Positions 1-6,090 are shown, counted from the first letter of the stretch. The stretch is DNA of 6,393 bases from an uncultured Bacteroidota bacterium (GCA_903912435.1 CAIWHI010000058.1:1-6393), one strand, 5' to 3'. Made by a program: numbers and translations. The notes: a model not told the origin generated them from the letters alone.

Positions 1-418
1 AATCCTGAAATTTGGTTCTTGGCGATAATGAACCTGCTGAGGTTTGCACAGCATAGTCAAAAAAGCGGTCGCTGCTTATGAGGAATGGTAACAGTTTATG
101 GTTTATTTTATCCTCTTTTGCCTCCAAAACAAGAATATCACCACTACATAAGCCTTCAAAATCGGCTACTGCTGCTTTTTTAAGGTAGGCTCTTCGCTTA
201 CCAAATAATATATGCCCACGCTTAAATGTCTTGGTAAATGTTGTTCCTTCTGCTACATTGCCCCAACTATTTATGTGTAGATTACCTGTTTCTATATGTT
301 CTAAACCTACATACCTATCTATACCCATATCAATAGGGTTTTGGGTAGTAATATTCAGATTATTACATACTTCACCAACGGTTACTTTTTTCCACCCTTT
401 TTTATCAATGGTATTCAT
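1..418 (-). CDS. hsdS: Type I restriction-modification specificity subunit HsdS, N-terminal 139 codons (cut by window edge)
   Basis: This is the N-terminal part of the DNA-recognition subunit of a type I restriction-modification enzyme. HsdS binds the target sequence through two target-recognition domains and holds two HsdM subunits. Reading the minus strand from ATG at 418 gives an open frame to the left edge. It starts MNTIDKKGWKKVTVGEV and continues with YVGLEHIE (residues 36-43), LFGKRRAYLKK (71-81), FEGLCSGDI (87-95) and SAGSLSPRTKFQD (127-139). These blocks are typical of the first target-recognition domain of the Methylase_S family. The ATG overlaps the hsdM stop codon as ATGA (418-415), which implies translational coupling and fixes the start. 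The second recognition domain and the central helices lie outside the window, so completeness cannot be judged. The sequence specificity cannot be read from this fragment. Confidence 0.93.
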   Translation of the reverse strand, partial: MNTIDKKGWKKVTVGEVCNNLNITTQNPIDMGIDRYVGLEHIETGNLHINSWGNVAEGTTFTKTFKRGHILFGKRRAYLKKAAVADFEGLCSGDILVLEAKEDKINHKLLPFLISSDRFFDYAVQTSAGSLSPRTKFQD

Positions 419-1875
419 TTCAGTTCTACAATAAGTTGGTTAATTGATTTTCTTAATTCACTACTGCGGGTATTCCACTCATTCAGCAATTCGGATAGAT
501 TTACATTATCTTGTTCTATATGCTCATTGCTGGTGTATAGGGTTATATTCAAGTTGCAGTTTTTCTTTAAAACATCATTTTGGGTAGCTACTTTGCAAAA
601 ACCACCAATGTCTGCAAAACCTTTATATGCGTTATATATCTTTTGTATATGCCCTTCATCTAAATAACTAATAGATTTCTCTGTTCTCAATTCATTTACC
701 GCATTTATAAACAATATTTTACCCTTCCTTGCTTTTGGTTTGTTGGTGCTGCATATCAATAGGCAACTTTCCATTGGTGAGTTATAAAACAAATTTGCAC
801 CCAAACCTATCACACAGTCCACCACATCATTTTCTATCATTTTTCGCCTCATATCCTGTTCCACATCTCTAAACAACACACCATGAGGCCATAACACCAC
901 ACACCTGCCATTCTTACTGTCAAGGCTTTTGTGTATGTGTTGCTGAAAAGCATAATCGGCACAACCTTGTGGTGGTGTACCCCACATATTGCGTCCATAA
1001 GGGTCATTCGCCCATGCTTTCATGTCCCACGACTTTATGCTGTATGGAGGGTTAGCAAGGATAATATTAAATGTCCTCAATTCATCATCCTTCAGAAAAC
1101 CAGGATTACTCAATGTATTGCCACGTACCACACTAAAATCTTCTATGCCATGCAGGAACATATTCATCCTTGCAATGGAGGAAGTAATCAGATTTATTTC
1201 TTGCCCGTATAGTTTGAGTGTCCGGTATTCTTTTCCGGCAGTTTTTAGTTGTAAGGCACAATTCAGCAATAATCCACCACTTCCACATGTAGGGTCATAA
1301 ACCGTTTCACCGGGTTGCGGGTCGGCTATAAGTGTCATCAGGCGCACAACGGTACGGTTGGTATAAAATTCGGCTGCTGTATGTCCACTGTCGTCAGCAA
1401 ATTGTTTTATCAGGTATTCATAAGCATTGCCCAATTCATCCTGTGGAACATGCGCCAAGTCCAATTTGTGTTGGCTAAAATGCTCAATTAGATTAATCAG
1501 CGTTTCATCACTCAACCTGTCCTTATTTGTCCATGTAGCATCCCCAAAAATACCATACAATTGTTCGGGATTGGCTTTCTCAATTTCACGCATAGCCGCC
1601 TGCAAAGCCTGTCCCACATTTTGTGTAACCTGCCTTACATCGTTCCAATGGCAAGCCTCCGGCACCTGAAAACGATGGTTCTCTGCAAAACCCGCATAGT
1701 CAAGGTCGCCACCTCCGTCTTTTATCGCTTCTTCAAACTCCTCATCCCACACATCACTAATGCGTTTAAAGAACAATAGCGGAAAGATATACTGCTTATA
1801 ATCTCCGGCATCTATATGCCCACGCAGATAAGTTGCTGCCCCCCATAAATATTTTTCAAGTTGTTGTTGGGTCAT
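415..1875 (-). CDS. hsdM: Type I restriction-modification DNA methyltransferase subunit HsdM (intact copy)
   Basis: This is the N6-adenine methyltransferase subunit, 486 aa, about the usual length for HsdM. An N-terminal helical HsdM domain (about 1-150) contains IFPLLFFKRISDV (30-42) and YGIFGDATWTNKD (107-119). The catalytic domain follows, with motif I DPTCGSGG (194-201) for S-adenosylmethionine and motif IV NPPY (275-278) for adenine. A C-terminal helical tail probably contacts HsdS. Motifs I and IV are intact, so it should be active. Two small departures from the family pattern are visible: EFYTNR (169-174) where EFYTPR is usual, and NLNITLY (441-447) where NLNIPLY is usual. It lies 29 bp after the Abi-family gene and overlaps hsdS by ATGA, so these three genes are probably one operon. 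The sequence before ATG is AT-rich without a Shine-Dalgarno, normal for Bacteroidota. It is a diverged paralogue of the hsdM at 2715-4199. Confidence 0.96.
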   Translation of the reverse strand: MTQQQLEKYLWGAATYLRGHIDAGDYKQYIFPLLFFKRISDVWDEEFEEAIKDGGGDLDYAGFAENHRFQVPEACHWNDVRQVTQNVGQALQAAMREIEKANPEQLYGIFGDATWTNKDRLSDETLINLIEHFSQHKLDLAHVPQDELGNAYEYLIKQFADDSGHTAAEFYTNRTVVRLMTLIADPQPGETVYDPTCGSGGLLLNCALQLKTAGKEYRTLKLYGQEINLITSSIARMNMFLHGIEDFSVVRGNTLSNPGFLKDDELRTFNIILANPPYSIKSWDMKAWANDPYGRNMWGTPPQGCADYAFQQHIHKSLDSKNGRCVVLWPHGVLFRDVEQDMRRKMIENDVVDCVIGLGANLFYNSPMESCLLICSTNKPKARKGKILFINAVNELRTEKSISYLDEGHIQKIYNAYKGFADIGGFCKVATQNDVLKKNCNLNITLYTSNEHIEQDNVNLSELLNEWNTRSSELRKSINQLIVELK

Positions 1876-1904
1876 TGTTTTAATTTAAATACTGTTTTAT
1901 ATTG

Positions 1905-2588
1905 TTATAAACTATCAATTTGGTTACATACGTTTATTATGTGGTCTAAACCATACATTAGACCCGCATTATCTATGTCCATCCACCTGAACAATTCTAA
2001 AATATGGTTATAATGCAGTCTGGCATAATTAGTATCTTTAATCGCCATACCGGGTAAAAAACATACAGGTTCATGGTGAGCAATACGATTTCGAAGGTCA
2101 TTTATTATTGCGAGTTTATTAAAAATGTGAGTGTGGTTATATTGAATTGTCGCTGAACTACGAGGTTTAGCGGGGAGTACTGCTAAAAGAGTAGTGTGAG
2201 CTGCTACAAATTGATTAGGAGCAAACATATATCGCCAGAAACCAAAACCAAGTTCAGCTACCAATTTATTATGTGAATAAGCAGGTCTTAATTTGTGAAT
2301 TGCTTCATTAATATTTTGTTTAGTTAATCTACAATTTCTGGTATCAAAAATACCACCTGTCGAAGCTGAATTTTGCAACCAATCATTACCAAGAGTTGCA
2401 ATATAATGTTTGTCAATTATGTTTCGTATAGCCACTTCAAAACAACTTATTATTGTAAACAACTCATAAGAAAGTTTTAAATTTTTTCTATACAATGTCA
2501 TCGCTTTTTTTGAATCTCCTGAACAAGCGTTTAAATATCGGCTCATTCTTGCAGTTGTCATAATTTGTTCAAAATCAAAAAATCTCAT
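1905..2588 (-). CDS. Abi-family (Abi_2/AbiF-like) abortive infection protein with HEPN RNase motif
   Basis: This 227-aa protein resembles the Abi-like proteins (Abi_2 family, related to AbiD/AbiF), which belong to the HEPN superfamily. The N-terminal part has MSRYLNACSGDSKKAMTLY (15-33) and the conserved E-x3-RN block EVAIRN (51-56). The middle has VAELGFGFWRYMF (110-122), a family signature. RNRIAHHEP (166-174) supplies the RNxxxH motif (R166, H171) that forms the RNase site in HEPN enzymes, including Cas13. A second R-x5-H string, RNIIDKH (55-61), is also present; its role is unknown. Known members halt growth on phage infection, probably by cutting RNA. Activity of this one is inferred. 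ATG 2588 gives the full family N-terminus; M10 is a less likely start. It sits between the two hsdM genes, 29 bp before the second, and a divergent small-RNA candidate lies directly upstream. No signal peptide or membrane segment is visible. Confidence 0.88.
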   Translation of the reverse strand: MRFFDFEQIMTTARMSRYLNACSGDSKKAMTLYRKNLKLSYELFTIISCFEVAIRNIIDKHYIATLGNDWLQNSASTGGIFDTRNCRLTKQNINEAIHKLRPAYSHNKLVAELGFGFWRYMFAPNQFVAAHTTLLAVLPAKPRSSATIQYNHTHIFNKLAIINDLRNRIAHHEPVCFLPGMAIKDTNYARLHYNHILELFRWMDIDNAGLMYGLDHIINVCNQIDSL

Positions 2589-2602
2589 TTCACAATATTT
2601 AT

Positions 2603-2635
2603 TTTGGTTAATTCAAAAATAATAATTTATCTTTG
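2603..2635 (+). promoter_or_regulatory. Bacteroidota-type promoter for the divergent small RNA
   Basis: The -33 element TTTG (2603-2606) is followed by a 21-bp spacer and a perfect -7 element TATCTTTG (2628-2635). This is the TTTG-N19-21-TAnnTTTG pattern of the Bacteroidota primary sigma factor. It points rightwards, against every gene in the neighbourhood, and predicts transcription starting near 2641. No plus-strand protein gene follows; a hairpin and T-run do. It overlaps the candidate -7 box of the Abi gene on the other strand. Confidence 0.7.
2614..2621 (-). promoter_or_regulatory. Possible -7 box of the Abi gene
   Basis: TATTTTTG on the minus strand matches TAnnTTTG and would start transcription about 20 nt before the Abi ATG at 2588. 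No TTG is found at the expected -33 distance, so it is weak alone. It lies inside the spacer of the opposite-strand small-RNA promoter, so the two promoters could exclude each other. Confidence 0.35.
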
Positions 2636-2640
2636 TGCTA

Positions 2641-2693
2641 TCTTATTCCCAGTAGCCTCTGAAGCAATTCAAGCTATTGGGTTTCGTTTTTTT
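2641..2693 (+). ncRNA. Candidate small structured RNA next to the Abi gene (possible AbiF-associated RNA)
   Basis: A short RNA of about 50 nt is predicted between the plus-strand promoter and a T-run. Its outer stem pairs CCCAGTAGC (2648-2656) with GCTATTGGG (2673-2681), nine pairs with one G-U wobble. After a three-base bulge (CTC) an inner stem TGAA/TTCA (2660-2663, 2668-2671) carries a GCAA tetraloop of the GNRA type. TTTCG and seven T (2687-2693) follow. The wobble pair becomes an A-C mismatch if the other strand is read, so the structure favours the plus strand. No plus-strand gene precedes it, so a bare gene terminator would serve nothing. AbiF-family genes are known to have a conserved RNA motif upstream, and this RNA may be a relative acting as antitoxin or guide; that link is inference. 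The exact ends are estimates. Confidence 0.6.
2648..2693 (+). terminator. Intrinsic terminator hairpin ending the small RNA
   Basis: A nine-pair GC-capped stem with an inner GNRA-loop helix is followed by TTTCG and TTTTTTT, a standard Rho-independent arrangement for plus-strand transcription. On the minus strand the same hairpin is followed by AATAAGATA, with no T-run, so it should not stop transcripts running from hsdM into the Abi gene. Confidence 0.72.
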
Positions 2694-2714
2694 ATCCGCT
2701 TTACCTCAATAATA

Positions 2715-4199
2715 CTACATCAATTTAAACTCCTTCAATAATACTTTAAATCTATCCTCCGCTGCCCATGCCTGTTGTGCTGCATCTTCCAATTGTTGCA
2801 AAGCCTCATCAAGACTTGGCAGGTTGTCAGTAACAGTCTTTTCAATATACAAGGGTATGTTCAGGTTATACTCCTTTGTTTTCAGTTCATCAATACTCAC
2901 CACTTTTACATGGTCTGCAACATCGGCAAATGCCTTGTACCATTCGTATATTGTATCTACATGCTGTGCCTCCATATAATTCTGCGCCCTACCTACCCGC
3001 ACTTGATCTGATGCATCAATAAACAATACTTTATTTTTCCTGTCCTTCGCTTTTTGCGCCCTAAATACCAATACACAAGCAGCAAGGGTAGTACCGTAAA
3101 ATATGTTTGAACCCAAACCTATTACAGCTTCCAGCATATCCTGTTCTATCAATACCTGTCTTATTCTGCCCTCCGCACCCTTTCTAAACAATGCGCCATG
3201 TGGCAACACTACAGCCATACGTCCGGTTTTTGGTTTCATGCTGCGTATCATGTGTTGCACCCAAGCCATATCACCGTTTCCCTTTGGCGGCACACCTGCA
3301 ATATTCCGCCCATAAGCATCATTTACCCATTGTTCCGCACCCCATTCTTTTAAAGAAAAAGGAGGATTTGCCACTACACAATCAAACTGTTTTAGTTCGT
3401 CATTCGCTACATGGGCAGGGTTACGCAAAGTATCACCCCGCACTATTTCAAAATCCTCAATGCCATGCAAAAACATATTCATCCGTGCAATGGTAGAAGT
3501 GGTTAGGTTTTTTTCTTGTCCGTACATTTTTAGGGTACGGTAATCCCGTCCTTCTTGTTTCAGATGTTCCAAACATTCCAACAACATACCGCCTGTAACA
3601 CAGGCAGGGTCATAAATGATTTCACCCTCCTTTGCATCAACCAATAAACCAATTAAATGAACCACAGACCGGGGTGTATAAAATTCTCCGGCTTTCTTAT
3701 TGGTCAGGTCGGCAAAGTGCTTTATCAGGTATTCATAAGCACGTCCCAGAATATCGGCATCCACAGCCTCATTTGATAATTTGTATTGAGAGAAATGCTC
3801 AATCAGATTGATAAGCAGGGAATCTGGCAGTTTATCTTTATTCGTCCATGTTGCATCACCAAAAATACCGTACAATAAATTTTGGTTTGTTTTTTCAATT
3901 TCCCTGAATGAATTTTGTAGTGCCTTACCCACGTTCACCGTTGTATTCCTAACATCTTCCCAATGGCAACCCACTGGGATAATAAACCGATGCAACTCTG
4001 CCAACGTTGCATATTCCTTATCCCCACCGGATTCTTTTAAGGCAACCTCATATTCTTCATCATATACATCACTTATCCTTTTAAAAAACAGCAATGGGAA
4101 TATAAATACCTTAAAATCAGCAGCATCCACAGGCCCCTTGAGTATCCATGCAGCCTTAGATAAGTATTGTTCCAGTTTGCTTAAAGACAATTTTTCCAT
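2715..4199 (-). CDS. hsdM: Second type I methyltransferase subunit HsdM, with altered SAM-binding motif I
   Basis: This 494-aa HsdM paralogue has the usual domain order. The N-terminal helical domain includes IFPLLFFKRISDV (33-45) and YGIFGDATWTNKD (110-122). EFYTPRSVV (172-180) leads into the catalytic domain, which has motif IV NPPF (278-281), and NLNIPLY (445-451) lies in the C-terminal part. The oddity is motif I, DPACVTGG (197-204). The first glycine of the expected CGTGG, part of the S-adenosylmethionine loop, is valine 201 (codon GTT at 3599-3597). One base change from GGT explains it, so it may be a real inactivating mutation, an adapted regulatory subunit, or a sequencing error. No hsdS follows; an Abi gene does, after 126 bp. 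It could share the downstream HsdS in a mixed complex, or be a leftover of an older system. A promoter match and a dyad lie directly before its ATG. Confidence 0.95.
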   Translation of the reverse strand: MEKLSLSKLEQYLSKAAWILKGPVDAADFKVFIFPLLFFKRISDVYDEEYEVALKESGGDKEYATLAELHRFIIPVGCHWEDVRNTTVNVGKALQNSFREIEKTNQNLLYGIFGDATWTNKDKLPDSLLINLIEHFSQYKLSNEAVDADILGRAYEYLIKHFADLTNKKAGEFYTPRSVVHLIGLLVDAKEGEIIYDPACVTGGMLLECLEHLKQEGRDYRTLKMYGQEKNLTTSTIARMNMFLHGIEDFEIVRGDTLRNPAHVANDELKQFDCVVANPPFSLKEWGAEQWVNDAYGRNIAGVPPKGNGDMAWVQHMIRSMKPKTGRMAVVLPHGALFRKGAEGRIRQVLIEQDMLEAVIGLGSNIFYGTTLAACVLVFRAQKAKDRKNKVLFIDASDQVRVGRAQNYMEAQHVDTIYEWYKAFADVADHVKVVSIDELKTKEYNLNIPLYIEKTVTDNLPSLDEALQQLEDAAQQAWAAEDRFKVLLKEFKLM

Positions 4200-4206
4200 T
4201 GGTCGT

Positions 4207-4238
4207 TAAAGGTATCTATGGTTTGGAAGATTTACAAA
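4207..4238 (-). promoter_or_regulatory. Promoter candidate for the second hsdM
   Basis: On the minus strand TTTG (4238-4235), a 20-bp spacer and TACCTTTA (4214-4207) fit the Bacteroidota promoter with one mismatch in the -7 box (A instead of the final G). The predicted start falls at about 4201-4199, on or next to the ATG at 4199, so the transcript would have almost no leader. Confidence 0.5.
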
Positions 4239-4251
4239 AAGGTTTGTAAAT
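4230..4251. promoter_or_regulatory. Perfect 9-bp dyad overlapping the -33 box (operator candidate)
   Basis: ATTTACAAA (4230-4238) and TTTGTAAAT (4243-4251) are exact inverted copies around AAGG. The left arm contains the -33 element of the promoter candidate for hsdM. The arms have only one G-C pair each and no T-run follows on either strand, so a protein-binding operator is more likely than a terminator. The regulator is not identified. Confidence 0.5.
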
Positions 4252-4286
4252 AATTATTGTTTTGTATGGCTTCGCAGACTAATTTA

Positions 4287-5327
4287 CTATAAAGGCCATA
4301 CCGAAGAATAATAATCTTCCTTTAAATCTAAACTTAAAGGTTGCCTTTTTCCAATGCTATATGGTTTGAATATTGCTTCCTTTTGAAGTAGGAAATTTAT
4401 CAAATCAATTGAAATATCTACATTGATTGCTTTTCTAAATTTCACAAGTATTTTACCAATATCTATTATTTGATTTAACCAAATAGTTGCTTCTTCTAAG
4501 GTGATTACCAATGATGGAGGGTCAAAATGCATTAGATGATTTCTTAAAATTCTTAAATTATCGAGACTTTTCACTTCTGATTCTATATTTAGTTCTTTTC
4601 CTGTAATTTGAAATATCCATTTAAATTTATCATTTAATCGTCGCCCATGTCTAACACCTAATTTATTTTTATCAAATTTCCATCCGGGTAAAGGGTCATA
4701 TTCTGCCTTAATATAAAATTGAGTAAATGCAATATCAATTAATGAAATGGTATCACTAATTAGGTTTCTCAAATCAAATACCCAATCATCAGTCAATGAC
4801 TTATCTGAATTTTGTATAAGTTTTTCTCTTTCGCTTATTATTCTTTTTATTAATTGTGGTTGAAAGGATGTATATAAATGTCCCTCTCTTTTGAGGGTTG
4901 GATGAATTGGGTAATTATTGCCATAATAGTGCGCCTGTAAATCGCCACTTGCAATACCTAATGTCCCTGAATTATCATGCATATGAAAATCAAGTTTCAT
5001 GTCTGTAGAATGGTCTAACCACATACAAGACAACTCAGGCAAATTAAATTTCTTGTAATCAAAATATCCATGATTTCGTATGCTTTCAGAAATAAGAATA
5101 TAGTTTATTGGAAAACTTATTAGCTTTTGTCCTGGTGGAAATTCATAGTTTACATTCCATGTTTTCTTTTCTTTTCTCCAAATCTTAGCACTTAAATTCT
5201 TATGTAGATATTGATTTGTTACTAATAAAGAAACCTCAGTAATCATACCGTTTAGTGGTTTGTTACTTGACTGAATAAATTTATGGTTACTACTATCATT
5301 TTTTTTAATTTGCAATCCAATGTTCAT
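4287..5327 (-). CDS. Unrecognised 346-aa protein with C-terminal HEPN-like RNxxxH motif
   Basis: I do not recognise the family. The N-terminal half (about 1-150) is mixed and hydrophilic, with aromatic and histidine-rich patches such as DFHMHDNSG (113-121). The C-terminal half looks helical and contains LRILRNHLMHFDPPS (258-272). Its RNHLMH string (262-267) is an RNxxxH motif followed by a long amphipathic helix, the pattern of a HEPN domain, which is often an RNase in toxins and phage-defence proteins. Function as an RNase is inference. ATG 5327 is the first start in the open frame; no Shine-Dalgarno is visible. There is no signal peptide or membrane segment. The gene looks more AT-rich than the hsd genes, which suggests separate acquisition. 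It ends 87 bp before the hsdM gene on the same strand, and its last codons give SSVWPL and TAG. Confidence 0.75.
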   Translation of the reverse strand: MNIGLQIKKNDSSNHKFIQSSNKPLNGMITEVSLLVTNQYLHKNLSAKIWRKEKKTWNVNYEFPPGQKLISFPINYILISESIRNHGYFDYKKFNLPELSCMWLDHSTDMKLDFHMHDNSGTLGIASGDLQAHYYGNNYPIHPTLKREGHLYTSFQPQLIKRIISEREKLIQNSDKSLTDDWVFDLRNLISDTISLIDIAFTQFYIKAEYDPLPGWKFDKNKLGVRHGRRLNDKFKWIFQITGKELNIESEVKSLDNLRILRNHLMHFDPPSLVITLEEATIWLNQIIDIGKILVKFRKAINVDISIDLINFLLQKEAIFKPYSIGKRQPLSLDLKEDYYSSVWPL

Positions 5328-5704
5328 ATAATCAAACAGATAAAATAAAAATAAACAAATTAGTACACAAGAAAAACAACAACCTGAATAGCTATTGTTA
5401 GTTTGTCTGAGCTAAATTAGCTAATAATCTTACACTCTGGTCAATTGTCTCCCGAATTCCTACCTAAACACAATTATTCCACATTATTTCAGTATAATAT
5501 CATCATTATTACACAGTGAAAATTGAAAAAGATACGGCATTAAAAATTAAGACATAAATCAGGGTTTAAATCAGATGGTTTGAACTCTATTTGGGAAATT
5601 TACCTATAAAACACCCCTTTTTTTACCTAAAAAGGGCGCTCCCAACGTAAAATCCTCAAAAAGTCAATAAAACAGCAATTAGTTTTTAACTGGCGGACAA
5701 ACAG
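5328..5704. other. Non-coding AT-rich stretch upstream of the HEPN-like gene
   Basis: No supportable gene is seen. It holds two small dyads, AATAGCTATT (5387-5396) and AGCTAA-A-TTAGCT (5410-5422), both within 100 bp of the gene's ATG at 5327. No full TTTG/TAnnTTTG promoter is visible close to that ATG, so its promoter remains unlocated. An inverted repeat at 5615-5636 is listed separately. Confidence 0.5.
5615..5636. repeat. Inverted repeat CCCTTTTT / AAAAAGGG
   Basis: Exact 8-bp arms (5615-5622 and 5629-5636) flank TTACCT. Neither side has a convincing T-run beyond the stem, so it is at best a weak terminator. The nearby string TTTACCTA occurs once more at about 5600, just outside the stem. 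Confidence 0.4.
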
Positions 5705-5742
5705 TTTTCAAACATTTTCAAATGGTTTTCAATCATTTTCAA
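5705..5742. repeat. Four TTTTCAA boxes at helical spacing
   Basis: TTTTCAA begins at 5705, 5715, 5726 and 5736, giving steps of 10, 11 and 10 bp. All four would face the same side of the helix. It directly precedes the 19-bp repeat array. A bend or a protein-binding cluster are both possible. Confidence 0.6.
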
Positions 5743-5754
5743 TAGGTTGTCTCG

Positions 5755-5898
5755 TCCTGATTTTGGTTGACACATTGATGATAATCCTGATTCTGGTTGA
5801 CACCAGTTTTTCTTAATCCTGATTTTGGTTGACACTGTTTTTTCTTAATCCTAATTTCAGTTGACACAAAAATAATTAATCCTGAATTTAGTTGACAA
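5755..5898. repeat. Array of five 19-bp direct repeats, 30-32 bp period
   Basis: Copies begin at 5755, 5785, 5817, 5849 and 5880. The consensus is TCCTGATTTTGGTTGACAC. Copies 1 and 3 are identical, copy 2 differs by one base, and copies 4 and 5 are more diverged. Intervals of 30, 32, 32 and 31 bp equal three helical turns. Read on the minus strand each copy is TGTCAACC...CAGGA. IS21-family elements carry several such terminal repeats as transposase-binding sites starting with TG, so this may be an element end with its edge near 5898 and its body to the left; no istA or istB gene is seen. A replication iteron or regulator array is the alternative. The 11-13-bp spacers are too short for CRISPR. 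Confidence 0.8.
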
Positions 5899-5977
5899 TT
5901 TATTATTTTATTGATGCTTCGTACTGTGGTAGATACCTTACTATCTCAAATTAGTGCAAAATCAAACTTTTTGCCCT

Positions 5978-6007
5978 CAAATGTAGTGTTGCAGCGTATT
6001 TACTCAA
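5978..6007 (-). promoter_or_regulatory. Minus-strand promoter match upstream of the repeat array
   Basis: TTG (6007-6005), a 19-bp spacer and a perfect TACATTTG (5985-5978) fit the Bacteroidota pattern with a partial -33 box. Transcription would run left through the 19-bp array towards the HEPN-like gene, whose ATG is some 640 bp away. It may equally be a chance match in AT-rich DNA. Confidence 0.3.
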
Positions 6008-6060
6008 CTCAATTGTATTGTTGCAGGTGTATGTCTCACCCAATTTTCGTAAATTCTTTA

Positions 6061-6090
6061 ACAGCCCTTTATTGCCCCTTGTTGCCCTTT
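6061..6090. repeat. Three TTGCCCTTT-type boxes, 10-bp period
   Basis: ACAGCCCTTT, ATTGCCCCTT and GTTGCCCTTT follow each other without gaps, an exact 10-bp step. This echoes the helical spacing of the other repeat blocks in the region. Confidence 0.5.

Noticed and set aside
1..17. AATCCTGAAATTTGGTT at the left edge resembles the 19-bp repeat at 5755-5898
   Set aside because: It encodes the conserved HsdS peptide TKFQD on the minus strand and lacks the TTGACA part, so the likeness is coincidental.
931..1300. Plus-strand open frames opposite hsdM
   Set aside because: They are antisense shadows of a well-conserved hsdM and encode nothing recognisable.
2641..2700. Riboswitch or leader of the Abi gene on the minus strand
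   Set aside because: Read on the minus strand the hairpin gains an A-C mismatch and lacks a T-run, while promoter and terminator both point to the plus strand.
4265..4300. TATGGC/GCCATA pair as a terminator of the HEPN-like gene
   Set aside because: Only six pairs with a 24-nt loop, the right arm lies inside the gene's last codons, and no T-run follows on the minus strand.
5755..5898. CRISPR array
   Set aside because: Repeats of 19 bp with 11-13-bp spacers are too short, repeats diverge strongly, and no cas gene is present.
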